The notes under the pieces: model-generated
Told to the model about the DNA's origin: nothing
The model's input: only the letters and a program-made list of their open reading frames with translations
The model's database searches: none
In this document: positions 32,127 through 40,902 of the stretch, in pieces
Position numbering within the stretch: position 1 is the stretch's first letter
Layout of the letters: each line of letters opens with the position of its first letter
Program-made: the position numbers and the translations under genes
NCBI GenBank assembly: GCA_902826795.1
Contig: CADEGD010000025.1
Span: forward strand, 5,313 to 57,955
DNA: 52,643 nucleotides
Direction of reading: 5' to 3'
Source of the DNA: an uncultured Acidobacteriota bacterium
GTDB lineage: Bacteria; Acidobacteriota; Blastocatellia; Pyrinomonadales; Pyrinomonadaceae

Positions 32127-32950
32127 ATGGGAAATCAGGACAGGTATCAGTCGCGGCACGAACGCAGAAATTACGAACAGGGGGGGGGGTTATGAAGAAG
32201 AGCGAAGAGGCCGCTCAGATCGGTGAGCCCCGCGGGGGAGGCGTATTCATCGAGTGAAGGCAGTGAAAGCGGAGGTCGCAACTATTCGGGTCAGGGGGGC
32301 TCCGGACACAGGGACAATACGGAAGGCCGGGGGACGCTGCAAAGCAGACCATATGGCGGGGGCGGCTTTTCGTCGTTTGGCGGCCGCGGCGACGAGGCTG
32401 ATTCTTCCGGCGGCGGCGAAGGAGATTTTCGTTCAATGCAGGGTCAACAACAGCGAGGTAGCTGGATCTCAAAAGATGGGGCGTGGGCTATGGCGGGAGT
32501 CGCGAATCGGGAGAGGGTCGCGGCGAAGGCGGAACTGGCTACGGACGCATCAGTCAGCGGTCGGACTACGGCTATGGAGGAAGGGGGGCGGAAAGCTTCG
32601 GCGAAAGAGAGTCTTCTTCCTCGATGCGCGGTAAAGGCCCTAAAGGATATACGCGTTCGGACGACCGGATAAAAGAAGATGTGTGCGAGCGGTTTTCCGA
32701 CGACGATTTTCTAGATGCGTCGAACATCGAGATCTCCGTTGATGACGGGGAAGTGACGCTGTCAGGCGAGGTGAGCGACCGCCGCGCAAAAAGGATGGCT
32801 GAAGACCTCGCCGAGGAGTGTTCGGGCGTAAAGAACGTGCAAAACAATATTCGCGTCAGGCAGGAAACAACGACGGATCAAAATTCCTCCACGCAGCAAG
32901 CCAGCGGCTCGCGGACCGAGTCCAGTAAGCGAGCGTCAGGCGGGTCCTAG
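32127..32950 (+). pseudogene. BON-domain protein with Gly/Arg-rich N-terminus, three frameshifts
   Basis: ATG 32127 follows GGAGG correctly and begins MGNQDRYQSRHERRNYEQGG, but a run of ten G (32180-32189) shifts the frame. YEEERRGRSDR continues one frame over to about 32226. The original frame resumes with GEAYSSSEGSESGGRNYSGQ, and near 32477-32481 the frame changes again to YGGSRESGEGRGEGGTGYGR and the C-terminal BON domain (YTRSDDRIKEDVCERFSDDD, IEISVDDGEVTLSGEVSDRR) to 32950. The repaired protein would be about 274 residues: a Gly/Arg/Ser-rich flexible region then one BON domain, a phospholipid-binding module of OsmY-like stress proteins. The shifts lie in or near G-runs, so phase variation, decay and sequence error must all be considered. 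Confidence 0.7.
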
Positions 32951-32973
32951 TTAGAAACCACACTCGAGGACTT

Positions 32974-33000
32974 AAGGGCTGCCGCTTGGCTGGCCCTTTT
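32974..33000 (+). terminator. Terminator between convergent BON and hydrolase genes
   Basis: AAGGGC (32974-32979) pairs with GCCCTT (32993-32998), with an inner GCC/GGC pair, followed by TTTTTTA. It ends transcription from the BON gene, next to the stop codon of the opposing hydrolase. Confidence 0.75.
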
Positions 33001-33654
33001 TTATTGTGATAGAGCGGATAGGCCGGGAAGCAGCGTTGAGACTGCGCGGGACGCATTGAAAGTCATTTCGGTACCTTCGCTAAAAATACGAAGCTCGTGT
33101 AATGGGCGGGTATCCGCCTCCGCCACGCGAGAGAGAAACTCTAGTGCGTCATCATGGTATGAATCTTTTACGGCAGCACAGCCGTCGGCTGGTACCGAGA
33201 CGGAATATCCACGCATGTAAGCATCGTGAGCCGTGAACAGAACGCAGATGTCCGTAGTCAGTCCGGTGACCGTAACCGAACTGCTGTTAAGTGACAGCAA
33301 AAGGCTTCCAAGTCCGGTGGCAAAGAATCCGGAACGCTGAGGCTTAGTGATCCAGTGTGATCTCTCATCCGGCCTAAGGCGAGAGAGTACGTAATCGGCT
33401 TTGTCCGAACGTCGGCGGAGTAGTTCGAGCCTGTGCGGTAAGGTTCCGGTGACATTCTCCAACTCGTCGTTGACGAAAATGACCGGAGAACCGTTTTCGT
33501 AAAATTGTTTCTTCAAAACAGCAAGGCGCTCTACGAGGGGCTTGGACCTCTCAAAAAGAACTCCACCGTCTTCGAATTTGAAATCCGAGACTAGATCGAT
33601 AATCAAAAGAGCCGAATCAGCGGCGATCCGATTCGGGAGAGCTGCCCTAGGCAT
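33001..33654 (-). CDS. Isochorismatase-family cysteine hydrolase
   Basis: A 217-residue soluble enzyme of the isochorismatase/nicotinamidase fold. The catalytic triad is visible: D20 in LLIIDLVSDF, K104 in ITKPQRSGFF and C137 in GLTTDICVLFTA, with the cis-peptide region before the cysteine. Members hydrolyse amides or enol ethers, for example nicotinamide, N-carbamoylsarcosine or isochorismate; the metal-binding residues of nicotinamidase are not evident, so the substrate is open. HELRIF and the last 30 residues are extra. It is transcribed towards the BON gene and lies 56 bases behind the DUF6766 gene, perhaps in one operon. Confidence 0.85.
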   Translation of the reverse strand: MPRAALPNRIAADSALLIIDLVSDFKFEDGGVLFERSKPLVERLAVLKKQFYENGSPVIFVNDELENVTGTLPHRLELLRRRSDKADYVLSRLRPDERSHWITKPQRSGFFATGLGSLLLSLNSSSVTVTGLTTDICVLFTAHDAYMRGYSVSVPADGCAAVKDSYHDDALEFLSRVAEADTRPLHELRIFSEGTEMTFNASRAVSTLLPGLSALSQ

Positions 33655-33710
33655 TGCGTAAGACCTCCAAGAAGTAACAATTCAGCCTTTCGCGGCAAGT
33701 ACTGTGCCGA

Positions 33711-34373
33711 TTAATTTGTACCAGTCTGGTGATGAGGTGTATCTACCGGTTTCGATTCTGGCGATCCGCGCTGTCTAAGGAAGATAGCCAGAACGATCAT
33801 CATGCCGATCGACAAAAATTCGCTTTGCCAGTTTTGAAAAGACTCGAACCAAAATCGCGATGTTTGGAGGAATTCTAGTGTGCTGATGGTTGGCTGCCCG
33901 TGAGCCAACGCATCGGCATTGTAGGCACTGGCTCCGCCCGCCGCGTGCAGGATGAATGAAAGAGCGAAAAGAAAAAACAGTGCAATAGACAAAGAGTGAC
34001 TATAAATTGCTAGTGCCAAACCACCCCGTCTTACGGGCCACGGCATTTCGGGATCGTCCTGGGAAGAGTCCGAGATCGTATCAACTCTTTCGATCGTTCC
34101 GGGGCGTTTCGAGTCAGCAGATCCCCGTTGGAATAGGAATGCCGTCAGCAGCACATATGCGCCCATTTGAAGAAATTCGCTTTCCCAATTTTCGAAGAGT
34201 GTTTGTAAGAAGTGTCCCTCGAAGGCATATTCATGAGCGGCAATAGAGGCCGAGCCGTGCTCCGATCTCTCCTCATTATATTGCGACCATCCCGTCAAAT
34301 AATGACCCGCAAGGGACGCGAAGAAAATTGAAAATAGCACTATAGACAAGCCGTTATTGCGCCAAAACGTCAT
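33711..34373 (-). CDS. DUF6766-like membrane protein with internal duplication
   Basis: A 220-residue membrane protein made of two similar halves. Each begins with a membrane helix (SIVLFSIFFASLAGHYLTGW and SIALFFLFALSFILHAAGGA), has a YN..A/E..HG loop and ends with a second helix: FENWESEFLQMGAYVLLTAF in the first, FQNWQSEFLSIGMMIVLAIF in the second, both followed by QRGS.(D/E)SK. The FEnWeSEFLQmG motif is the mark of the DUF6766 family, whose function is unknown. An acidic linker (about 95-115) separates the halves. It is probably an inner-membrane protein involved in stress, judging only from its neighbours. Confidence 0.78.
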   Translation of the reverse strand: MTFWRNNGLSIVLFSIFFASLAGHYLTGWSQYNEERSEHGSASIAAHEYAFEGHFLQTLFENWESEFLQMGAYVLLTAFLFQRGSADSKRPGTIERVDTISDSSQDDPEMPWPVRRGGLALAIYSHSLSIALFFLFALSFILHAAGGASAYNADALAHGQPTISTLEFLQTSRFWFESFQNWQSEFLSIGMMIVLAIFLRQRGSPESKPVDTPHHQTGTN

Positions 34374-34539
34374 ATATCAATACAGTTTCATCGGGTCCCG
34401 GTGAAGGCATTACATACGACCACAGATTACTCAGATAGAAGCATTTGGATTGTTAGACAGCATACTTTCGTATTTCGAATGCGAGGTATTCTAGTGTCCT
34501 TACAACCACGCAAGGCAGGCGTGATCTTCCTACTATCCA

Positions 34540-34566
34540 ATCGCCGCAAACAAGCTTTGCGGCGAT
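34540..34566. promoter_or_regulatory. Perfect 11-base-pair hairpin ahead of the PAS kinase gene
   Basis: ATCGCCGCAAA (34540-34550) and TTTGCGGCGAT (34556-34566) pair perfectly around CAAGC. There is no T-run on either side, and the stem lies 70 bases before the kinase start codon, so a leader structure or protein-binding site is more likely than a terminator. Confidence 0.5.
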
Positions 34567-34635
34567 CTCTGCTTGGAACACTAATTGACGCGCCAGATTG
34601 CAATCGACGTAGCGAGGATATAGATTCACGTTCCT

Positions 34636-37600
34636 ATGAAGCCATTTGATGAAAACGGAGCTTGGTTTAGAGAATTCGTTCAAGACCTCCCTGCCCTGGT
34701 CTGGGCGAAGGACGGGAACGGATGCTACGTTTTCGTCAATACTGCCCTGACCGAGGCCTTGGGTGTTGCGGAGTCGTCGATATTAGGACGGAAAGATGTT
34801 GACCTTTTCTCAAAGGAGATAGCTGAACGCTTTAATCGCAACGATGAGATGGCTTTGAGCAAAGGTTCCGCAGTGCGAACCGTTGAGGAATTTTTCATTC
34901 GAAAAGGCACTAATCAATCTTTTTCAGTTACCAGGTTTCCCATCACCGATTCGGAAGGTCGAACTCTGGTGGCGGGCACAGCAATAGAGGTGCTCGACCA
35001 AAGAACACACCCTGATCAGGTTAGCTCTCCGTTGGCAGAACCAACTTCAGAAGATAACTATCGTACGGTTTTCGAATCGATCGACGAAGGTTTCTGCGTT
35101 GTCGAGGTGCTCTTCAACGAGAAGGGACACGCGGTGGATTACAGATTTCTAGAAGTTAATCCAGTTTTTGAGCAATCAACCGGACTTGCTAATGCCATTG
35201 GGAAGACTGCCTTAGAGTTGGTTCCGGACCTTGAGCCATTTTGGATCGAGACCTATGGTGAGATCGCCCGCACGGGAAAAACGGTTCGCTTCGAAAACTT
35301 TTCAGAGCCTATGGATCGCTGGTTCGACGTACATGCGTCAAAGGTCGGCAGTGGACGAAGCAACAGGGTAGCAATTGTTTTCCGTGACGTTACCGAGAGA
35401 AAACGGCACGAGTCCAATCTCGCCTTCCTAACCCGCATCAACGAAGATTTGGCGGAACTTTCCAGCATCGCCGTCACAATGGACGAGCTAGGAGCAAAGA
35501 TAGCCGAGCACTTCGGATTATCTCTCTGCCTATTCATTGACATTGACAATTCGGGTGAGACAGGCACTGTCAACTACGGCTGGCACGCTGAAGACATGCC
35601 GAAAACATTCGGGCCGCACAGGATAAAAGACTTCATCGGATCGGAATTTCAACGCATTTCACGAAAGGGTGAGGTCTGCGTGGTGCGAGACGTTCAAGCC
35701 GATCCACTTACTCAACCTGAAGTATTTCTGTCCTTTAACATCTGTTCCTTCATTACTGTGCCCCTTCTTCGTGAAGGAAAATGGTGTTTCACATTCGGTC
35801 TTTATCGTTCGGAACCTTACGATTGGCGCCTGGATCAAATCGAGCTGGTAAAAGAAATTGCCTCACGCATATGGACTTGCCTCGAGCGGGCCCGAGCAGA
35901 AGAAGAACTGAGGAAGAGCGAAGAGCGCTTCCGCGTGATGATCGAAAATCTACCGGGAGGTGCGGTGTTCGTCGTCGACCGCGACTTCCGTTATCTATTG
36001 GCAGACGGTGAGGCGTTGGAAGCCGCAAAGGTCCGGCGAGAAGATCTGGTGGGTCGTACCATATTTGAAGTTTTAGCCCCCGAGATGGCGCGCGACTACG
36101 CCAAGAACTACAAGGCGGTGCTGGACGGAGGTCACTTTACCGAGGAGCACGCGGCTCACGGGCGGACGTTTATTTCGCGGGGAACGCCGCTCCGAGATGA
36201 TCATGGACATGTGTACGCCGTTCTCGCGGTTTCCTACGACATAACGGACCGCAAGGTGGCCGAGATCGCCATTAGGGAATCTGAAGCCCGATTTCGCAAC
36301 ATGGCCGATCATGCTCCGGTAATGATCTGGGTAACCGACGAGCGCGGAAGATGCACGTACCTCAGTCAATCCTGGTACGAGTTCACTGGGCAAACGGAGG
36401 AAACGGGACTCGGACCAGGCTTTGCGAATGCGATTCACCCCGAAGACCGCGAAGGTGATATGAAAGAGTTCTCCTCCGCGGTCGAGCGGCACGAGCCTTT
36501 CTACACCGAACATCGCCTTCGACGCGCTGACGGGTCTTACGGCTGGATGATTTGCAGTGCGCATCCGAGGTTCTCACACACTGGAGAGTTTTTCGGACAT
36601 ATCGGATCGGTTCTTGAGATCACGGACCGCAAGATCGCTGAAGAGCGAATACGAGAAAGCCGGGACTTGAATCAGAGCGTCATAGACTCGCTGCCTGCTC
36701 ACATAGCCGTTTTGGATCAGCAAGGAACGATCACGCTAGTGAACTCGGCGTGGAGAACGTTCGCGGCGGAAAATGAAGGGGATGGATCGATTCAGGGCGC
36801 GAGCTTGGGTATGAACTATCTAACCGTCTGCGAAAAGGCGGCGACCGAGAACGCACTGGATGAGGCGGCGATTTACGAAGGCATTAAAGACGTGCTTGAC
36901 CGTAATGCCGAATCGTTTTCATTGGAATACCCGTGTAATTCCCCGACCGCCGAGCGGTGGTTTCTAATAACCGTCAGCCAGCTTATCGGGGGAGGAGCAG
37001 TGGTTTCGCATCTAGATATAACCGAGCGTCGGCTAGGGGAGAAAACGATCCGAGATACAGCTGAAAGACTTAGCTTGGCTCAGAAAGCTGGCGGCGTTGG
37101 AATTTGGGATTGGAGTGCCGCTAGCGGCCTGACGTATTGGTCGGAGGAAATGTGGGCACTTTACGGTGTTGAGCCGCGCGATGAGAATCCGAACGAATCG
37201 TTTTGGCCCGACCATCTTCACGAGGACGATCGGACCAAGACGCTGACGAAGGTCGCAGAAATCCTCAGCGGTTCCGAGACGAACTTTGAGGACGAATTCC
37301 GAATAGTGAAAGAAGGCGGAGAGATTCGCTGGATAGCGTCATCCGCCACTATCGAGCGCTCCGACGATGGCCGTCCCACGAGGATGTACGGAGTAAATAT
37401 CGACATCACCGATCGGAAGGCGATCGAAGAAAGGATTCGAGCAAGCGAGACGCAGGTTAGGATGATCACCGATTCCATTCCGGCGCTCGTCTCATATATT
37501 GATCGAAAGGGCCGCTATCTCTTCGTCAATCGTCGTTACACTCAGTGGTTCGGTCGGGAAGAGGAGCGCATCCTGGGCTACACAATGACTGACGTTTTGG

Positions 37601-38991
37601 GTCCGGCGGCGGTTGAACGCTTAAGGCCGTTCATAGAGAAAGCGCTGCTCGGAGAGCGTGTCGATTTCGAAACATGGTTAGACTACAAAGTGGCCGGAAG
37701 GCGTTTCGTACATGTTTCTTACGTTCCAGATCTCAGCGGGAAACGGGAAGTATCAGGATTCTACGCGCTGGTAACTGACTTGACAGACCAGAGACGCTCT
37801 GAAGAACTCCTCCGTACGACGGAAGAACGGATGAAAGTCCTGACCGATAGCTTTACTGACTACGCGATCATATCGACGGACCCCGCGGGAATAATCGAAA
37901 GCTGGAACCCGGGAGCACAAAATATATTCGGATACGCGGAGGATGAGATCATTGGTGTTTCAGCAGAAAAGTTGTTTACACCCGAAGATGTAAAGTCTCG
38001 AGTTCCGGAAAAGGAGATGCGTAACGCTCGCGAACTCGGTCGGGCGTCTGACGAACGCTGGCACATGCGAAAAGACGGTTCGCGGTTCTTTGCGAGCGGG
38101 GTAATGGCGCCGCTGTTTCAGACGGGCGAATTGATCGGATACGCAAAGATAGCCACGGACCTCACCGAAAAACGTCTCCAGGCAGAGAATTTGCTGCGTG
38201 CATACGAGGAACTGGAGAACCGCGTCCGGGAGAGGACCCAGGAGCTAGGTTCGGCAAATGATTCCTTGCGCGAGCAGACCAACAAACGCCTCAGCGGCGA
38301 ACGACAGCGGATCCGATTGCTCCAACGGTTGGTCACGACGCAGGAGGAGGAGCGTAAACGAATTGCTCGTGATCTTCACGACCAACTGGGCCAGCGGCTT
38401 ACGGCCCTTCGCCTTAAGCTTGCCGCGCTGAGTGATACATGTGTCGATCAACCGGAACTCTACGCGCGTGTGGTACGCCTTCAACAGATTGCCGAGCTTC
38501 TAGATTCCGAAGTCAGTTTTCTAACGTGGCAGCTTCGTCCCACGGCTCTGGACGAGCTGGGGCTGGCTGACGCACTGCGGACGTTCGTCGGCGAATGGTC
38601 CCGTCATTACAATAAGCTCGCTGATTTTCATGTCGAAGGCGTAGAGGAACTGGATATTTCATCGGATGTCGAAACACAAGTTTATCGGATCGCCCAAGAG
38701 GCATTGAACAACGTAATAAAGCACGCCGAAGCGGAAGGCGTCTCAGTGATTCTTGAAAAGGTTGGCCGACTGTTGGTCCTTATCGTTGAAGACAATGGTG
38801 TGGGATTCGACCTCGATTCCCTGGAACGAAGGCCGGAAGACAAACACGGCGTGGGACTCGCCGGCATGAGGGAGCGTGCTGAGCTTATCGGCGGCGAAAT
38901 CGAAATGGAATCTACTCCCGGCTCCGGAACCACGATCTACCTTAGGATCCCGGTAGATGCTCCGGCCTTCAGAGGACAAAGTTATGAGTGA
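34636..38991 (+). CDS. Large sensor histidine kinase with eight PAS and one GAF domain (HisKA_3 type)
   Basis: A 1451-residue soluble sensor kinase. Domains in order, approximately: PAS1 (10-125), PAS2 (142-260, ending FRDVTERKR), GAF (265-425), PAS3 (430-545), PAS4 (548-672), PAS5 (676-800), PAS6 (805-930), PAS7 (935-1055), PAS8 (1057-1180), a coiled coil (about 1180-1235), the HisKA_3 dimerisation helix with phospho-histidine H1248 (EEERKRIARDLHDQLGQR) and HATPase (IAQEALNNVIKHAEA, VEDNGVGFDL, GVGLAGMRERAELIGG). Most PAS units end with DITDRK/DLTEKR, the usual PAC boundary. No membrane helix. The gene overlaps its NarL-type response regulator by eight bases, giving a clear cognate pair. Such chains integrate redox, light or ligand signals. 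Confidence 0.95.
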   Translation: MKPFDENGAWFREFVQDLPALVWAKDGNGCYVFVNTALTEALGVAESSILGRKDVDLFSKEIAERFNRNDEMALSKGSAVRTVEEFFIRKGTNQSFSVTRFPITDSEGRTLVAGTAIEVLDQRTHPDQVSSPLAEPTSEDNYRTVFESIDEGFCVVEVLFNEKGHAVDYRFLEVNPVFEQSTGLANAIGKTALELVPDLEPFWIETYGEIARTGKTVRFENFSEPMDRWFDVHASKVGSGRSNRVAIVFRDVTERKRHESNLAFLTRINEDLAELSSIAVTMDELGAKIAEHFGLSLCLFIDIDNSGETGTVNYGWHAEDMPKTFGPHRIKDFIGSEFQRISRKGEVCVVRDVQADPLTQPEVFLSFNICSFITVPLLREGKWCFTFGLYRSEPYDWRLDQIELVKEIASRIWTCLERARAEEELRKSEERFRVMIENLPGGAVFVVDRDFRYLLADGEALEAAKVRREDLVGRTIFEVLAPEMARDYAKNYKAVLDGGHFTEEHAAHGRTFISRGTPLRDDHGHVYAVLAVSYDITDRKVAEIAIRESEARFRNMADHAPVMIWVTDERGRCTYLSQSWYEFTGQTEETGLGPGFANAIHPEDREGDMKEFSSAVERHEPFYTEHRLRRADGSYGWMICSAHPRFSHTGEFFGHIGSVLEITDRKIAEERIRESRDLNQSVIDSLPAHIAVLDQQGTITLVNSAWRTFAAENEGDGSIQGASLGMNYLTVCEKAATENALDEAAIYEGIKDVLDRNAESFSLEYPCNSPTAERWFLITVSQLIGGGAVVSHLDITERRLGEKTIRDTAERLSLAQKAGGVGIWDWSAASGLTYWSEEMWALYGVEPRDENPNESFWPDHLHEDDRTKTLTKVAEILSGSETNFEDEFRIVKEGGEIRWIASSATIERSDDGRPTRMYGVNIDITDRKAIEERIRASETQVRMITDSIPALVSYIDRKGRYLFVNRRYTQWFGREEERILGYTMTDVLGPAAVERLRPFIEKALLGERVDFETWLDYKVAGRRFVHVSYVPDLSGKREVSGFYALVTDLTDQRRSEELLRTTEERMKVLTDSFTDYAIISTDPAGIIESWNPGAQNIFGYAEDEIIGVSAEKLFTPEDVKSRVPEKEMRNARELGRASDERWHMRKDGSRFFASGVMAPLFQTGELIGYAKIATDLTEKRLQAENLLRAYEELENRVRERTQELGSANDSLREQTNKRLSGERQRIRLLQRLVTTQEEERKRIARDLHDQLGQRLTALRLKLAALSDTCVDQPELYARVVRLQQIAELLDSEVSFLTWQLRPTALDELGLADALRTFVGEWSRHYNKLADFHVEGVEELDISSDVETQVYRIAQEALNNVIKHAEAEGVSVILEKVGRLLVLIVEDNGVGFDLDSLERRPEDKHGVGLAGMRERAELIGGEIEMESTPGSGTTIYLRIPVDAPAFRGQSYE

Positions 38992-39637
38992 TCATCTTAA
39001 AATTCTCGTCGCCGAAGATCATCAAACGGTACGCGAGGGAATCAAGCTTCTTATCAGGGGACAACCTGATATGGAGGTGATCGGTGAAGCCGGAGACGGG
39101 GAAGAGGCGATAGAACTGGTAAAGCAACTCAGTCCCGATTTACTTCTTATAGACGTTTCCATGCCGAGGATGAACGGACTCAGGGCAACTAAAGAGCTTC
39201 GAAAGGTAAAGCCGGAGCTACGTATTCTAACCCTTACGCGACATACGGATGACGGATATCTGCGACAACTGATCGGTGCCGGATCGAACGGATATGTGCT
39301 GAAACAGAGCGCCCCGGAGCAACTCATCAATGCGATACGCACAGTCGCCCGTGGAGAGTCATTTCTGGATCCAAGTCTGACGCAACGCGTGCTAGGAGGC
39401 TACGCTGGGAAGGCTCCGTTGAGAGGCGAGCGTTCAGGTGAATTGTCGAACCGCGAGGAGGAGGTCTTGAGAATGGTTGCTCTCGGATACAGCAATAAGG
39501 AGATCGCAGCTCGGCTCGACCTGAGCGTTAAGACTGTCGAAGCACACAAAACAAACGCAATGCAGAAACTGGGATTTACGAGCAGGATCGATATCGTCCG
39601 ATTCGCGGTCCTTCAGGATTGGCTCAAAGCGGAATAA
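38984..39637 (+). CDS. NarL/FixJ-type response regulator
   Basis: A 217-residue two-domain regulator. The receiver (about 5-122) has VAEDHQ with the acidic pair, phospho-acceptor D57 (LLIDVSMPRMNG), T in TLTRH and K in VLKQS. The LuxR-type helix-turn-helix (about 150-212) reads LSNREEEVLRMVALGYSNKE then IAARLDLSVKTVEAHKTNAM. Phosphorylation by the overlapping HisKA_3 kinase should drive dimerisation and DNA binding. The ATG at 38984 lies inside the kinase gene (ATGAGTGA overlap) and needs translational coupling; a start at 38957 would be in the kinase frame region and adds unrelated residues. Confidence 0.94.
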   Translation: MSDHLKILVAEDHQTVREGIKLLIRGQPDMEVIGEAGDGEEAIELVKQLSPDLLLIDVSMPRMNGLRATKELRKVKPELRILTLTRHTDDGYLRQLIGAGSNGYVLKQSAPEQLINAIRTVARGESFLDPSLTQRVLGGYAGKAPLRGERSGELSNREEEVLRMVALGYSNKEIAARLDLSVKTVEAHKTNAMQKLGFTSRIDIVRFAVLQDWLKAE

Positions 39638-40099
39638 TGCAAGGGTTTTCCCTTAGTCCTGAGTGAACTTCCCGATATTCGATAACTTCACGCCATTGAT
39701 AGTCTGCTTTTGACGATTGCAAAATCGAATCGAAAATAGCCACGATCAACTCTTCAGGTAGGACGATCACCGGCATCGATCAAGATGATCATTACAGGGC
39801 TCATTGAGCCCTTTTTTATTCAGCGTATTTTTCAACCCTTCATCAGGGAAAACCCCTACCGCCGATGACCATTTTCCCGATATTGTCCTCACCGGTCACC
39901 GTGGATAATTAGTCAAAGCCGAACTTGGACTGATCGAAATTGCCTACGTTTCCTTCTTTAGTTTCGGCTCTGAACAAGGGGTGGGGCGGTCTTTGGACCG
40001 TCCCCTTATATACCGAGCCTACTGACCCGCGAATACACTCGCTTCCCCCTGTGATTTTAGGACTGTTTTGTCTACGAAAGTTCGTAGAGAAGGAGAAAA
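39638..40099. other. Gap between the two-component pair and the Crp/Fnr gene
   Basis: A 462-base stretch without a supported gene. It holds AAGGG/CCCTT close behind the regulator, the terminator at 39796-39817 and an 11-base direct repeat TTCCCGATATT (about 39669 and 39874). GAAGGAG at about 40090 is the ribosome-binding site of the next gene. No promoter boxes are certain. Confidence 0.5.
39796..39817 (+). terminator. Rho-independent terminator of the kinase/regulator operon
   Basis: AGGGCTC (39796-39802), a three-base loop and GAGCCCT (39806-39812), followed by six T. A strong canonical terminator. Confidence 0.85.
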
Positions 40100-40885
40100 A
40101 TGTTTCGAAACGATTTGAGTCCGACAGCCACGCTTACTTGGGAAAGTGAGTACCTTCTGCCAGGTTACCACGAACAAAGAGCGGCGAAAAAAAGGCCTGT
40201 GCATGAATTCCGCACAACCAATCGGTTACTAAATAACCTTCCTGTAAAGACCCGTGAACGGCTTGCACCGCACTTAAGACGTCTTCACGTTGATCGGGAA
40301 CAGTTCCTGTTTCAACAGGATGACAGACTTGAATATGTCTACTTTCCAGAATCGGCGATCATCTCTGAACTGCACATGTTGGATGACGGCCGGATGGTGG
40401 AGGTTGCGATTAGCGGCCGCGACGGTGCCTTGGGAATAGAGGCTATCTATGACGCCCAGCACATTGCGAACTGTGCGCAAGTTACTCAGGCGGGGAGCAC
40501 GCTTCGAATGGAAAGTGCTCTGTTGAAAAAGCAGGCGGCCTTGGATCCGACGCTGCCTATGCTGCTCTACGCGTCTCTTGAAGGTTACATACGCCAGATC
40601 TCTCAACGGGCAGTGTGCAATATGTATCACTCGATTGAGGAACGTCTGTGTACGTGGCTTTTGTTAGTGCATGAACTCAGCGAGAAGAAGGTACTGAATC
40701 TAACTCACGAACAAATATCGAGAGCCCTTGGTGTCTATCGGCCGAGCGTCACATGCATTGCCCTGGATCTTCGGAACTCGGGGATGATCGATTACAAACG
40801 TGGAGGCGTTTCTATACTGGATCGCGATCGACTTATAAGCTCGGCCTGCGACTGCTATAGCGAGCTGCGGTCGGAGCGTTATTAA
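40100..40885 (+). CDS. Crp/Fnr-family transcription regulator
   Basis: A 261-residue regulator. After a 45-residue leader, the cyclic-nucleotide-binding-like beta barrel spans about 55-165 (VDREQFLFQQDDRLEYVYFP). A dimerisation helix follows (YIRQISQRAVCNMYHSIEER), then a winged helix about 185-250: LTHEQISRALGVYRPSVTCI with the wing GMIDYKRGGVSILD. The recognition helix lacks the RE pair that makes CRP bind TGTGA, so it probably has a different site. No FNR-type cysteine cluster is seen. ATG 40100 has GAAGGAG 5 bases upstream. It lies 17 bases ahead of the glycosyltransferase gene and so may control the galactose/galactofuranose island. Confidence 0.88.
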   Translation: MFRNDLSPTATLTWESEYLLPGYHEQRAAKKRPVHEFRTTNRLLNNLPVKTRERLAPHLRRLHVDREQFLFQQDDRLEYVYFPESAIISELHMLDDGRMVEVAISGRDGALGIEAIYDAQHIANCAQVTQAGSTLRMESALLKKQAALDPTLPMLLYASLEGYIRQISQRAVCNMYHSIEERLCTWLLLVHELSEKKVLNLTHEQISRALGVYRPSVTCIALDLRNSGMIDYKRGGVSILDRDRLISSACDCYSELRSERY

Positions 40886-40902
40886 TTCAGTACTTTAAGA
40901 CT

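Noticed and set aside
40100..40885. The Crp/Fnr protein here as the regulator of the CRP-type palindromes at 6.9-12.0 kb.
   Set aside because: Its recognition helix (VYRPSVTCIALDL) lacks the residues that read GTGA in CRP, and no such palindrome was seen around its own gene.
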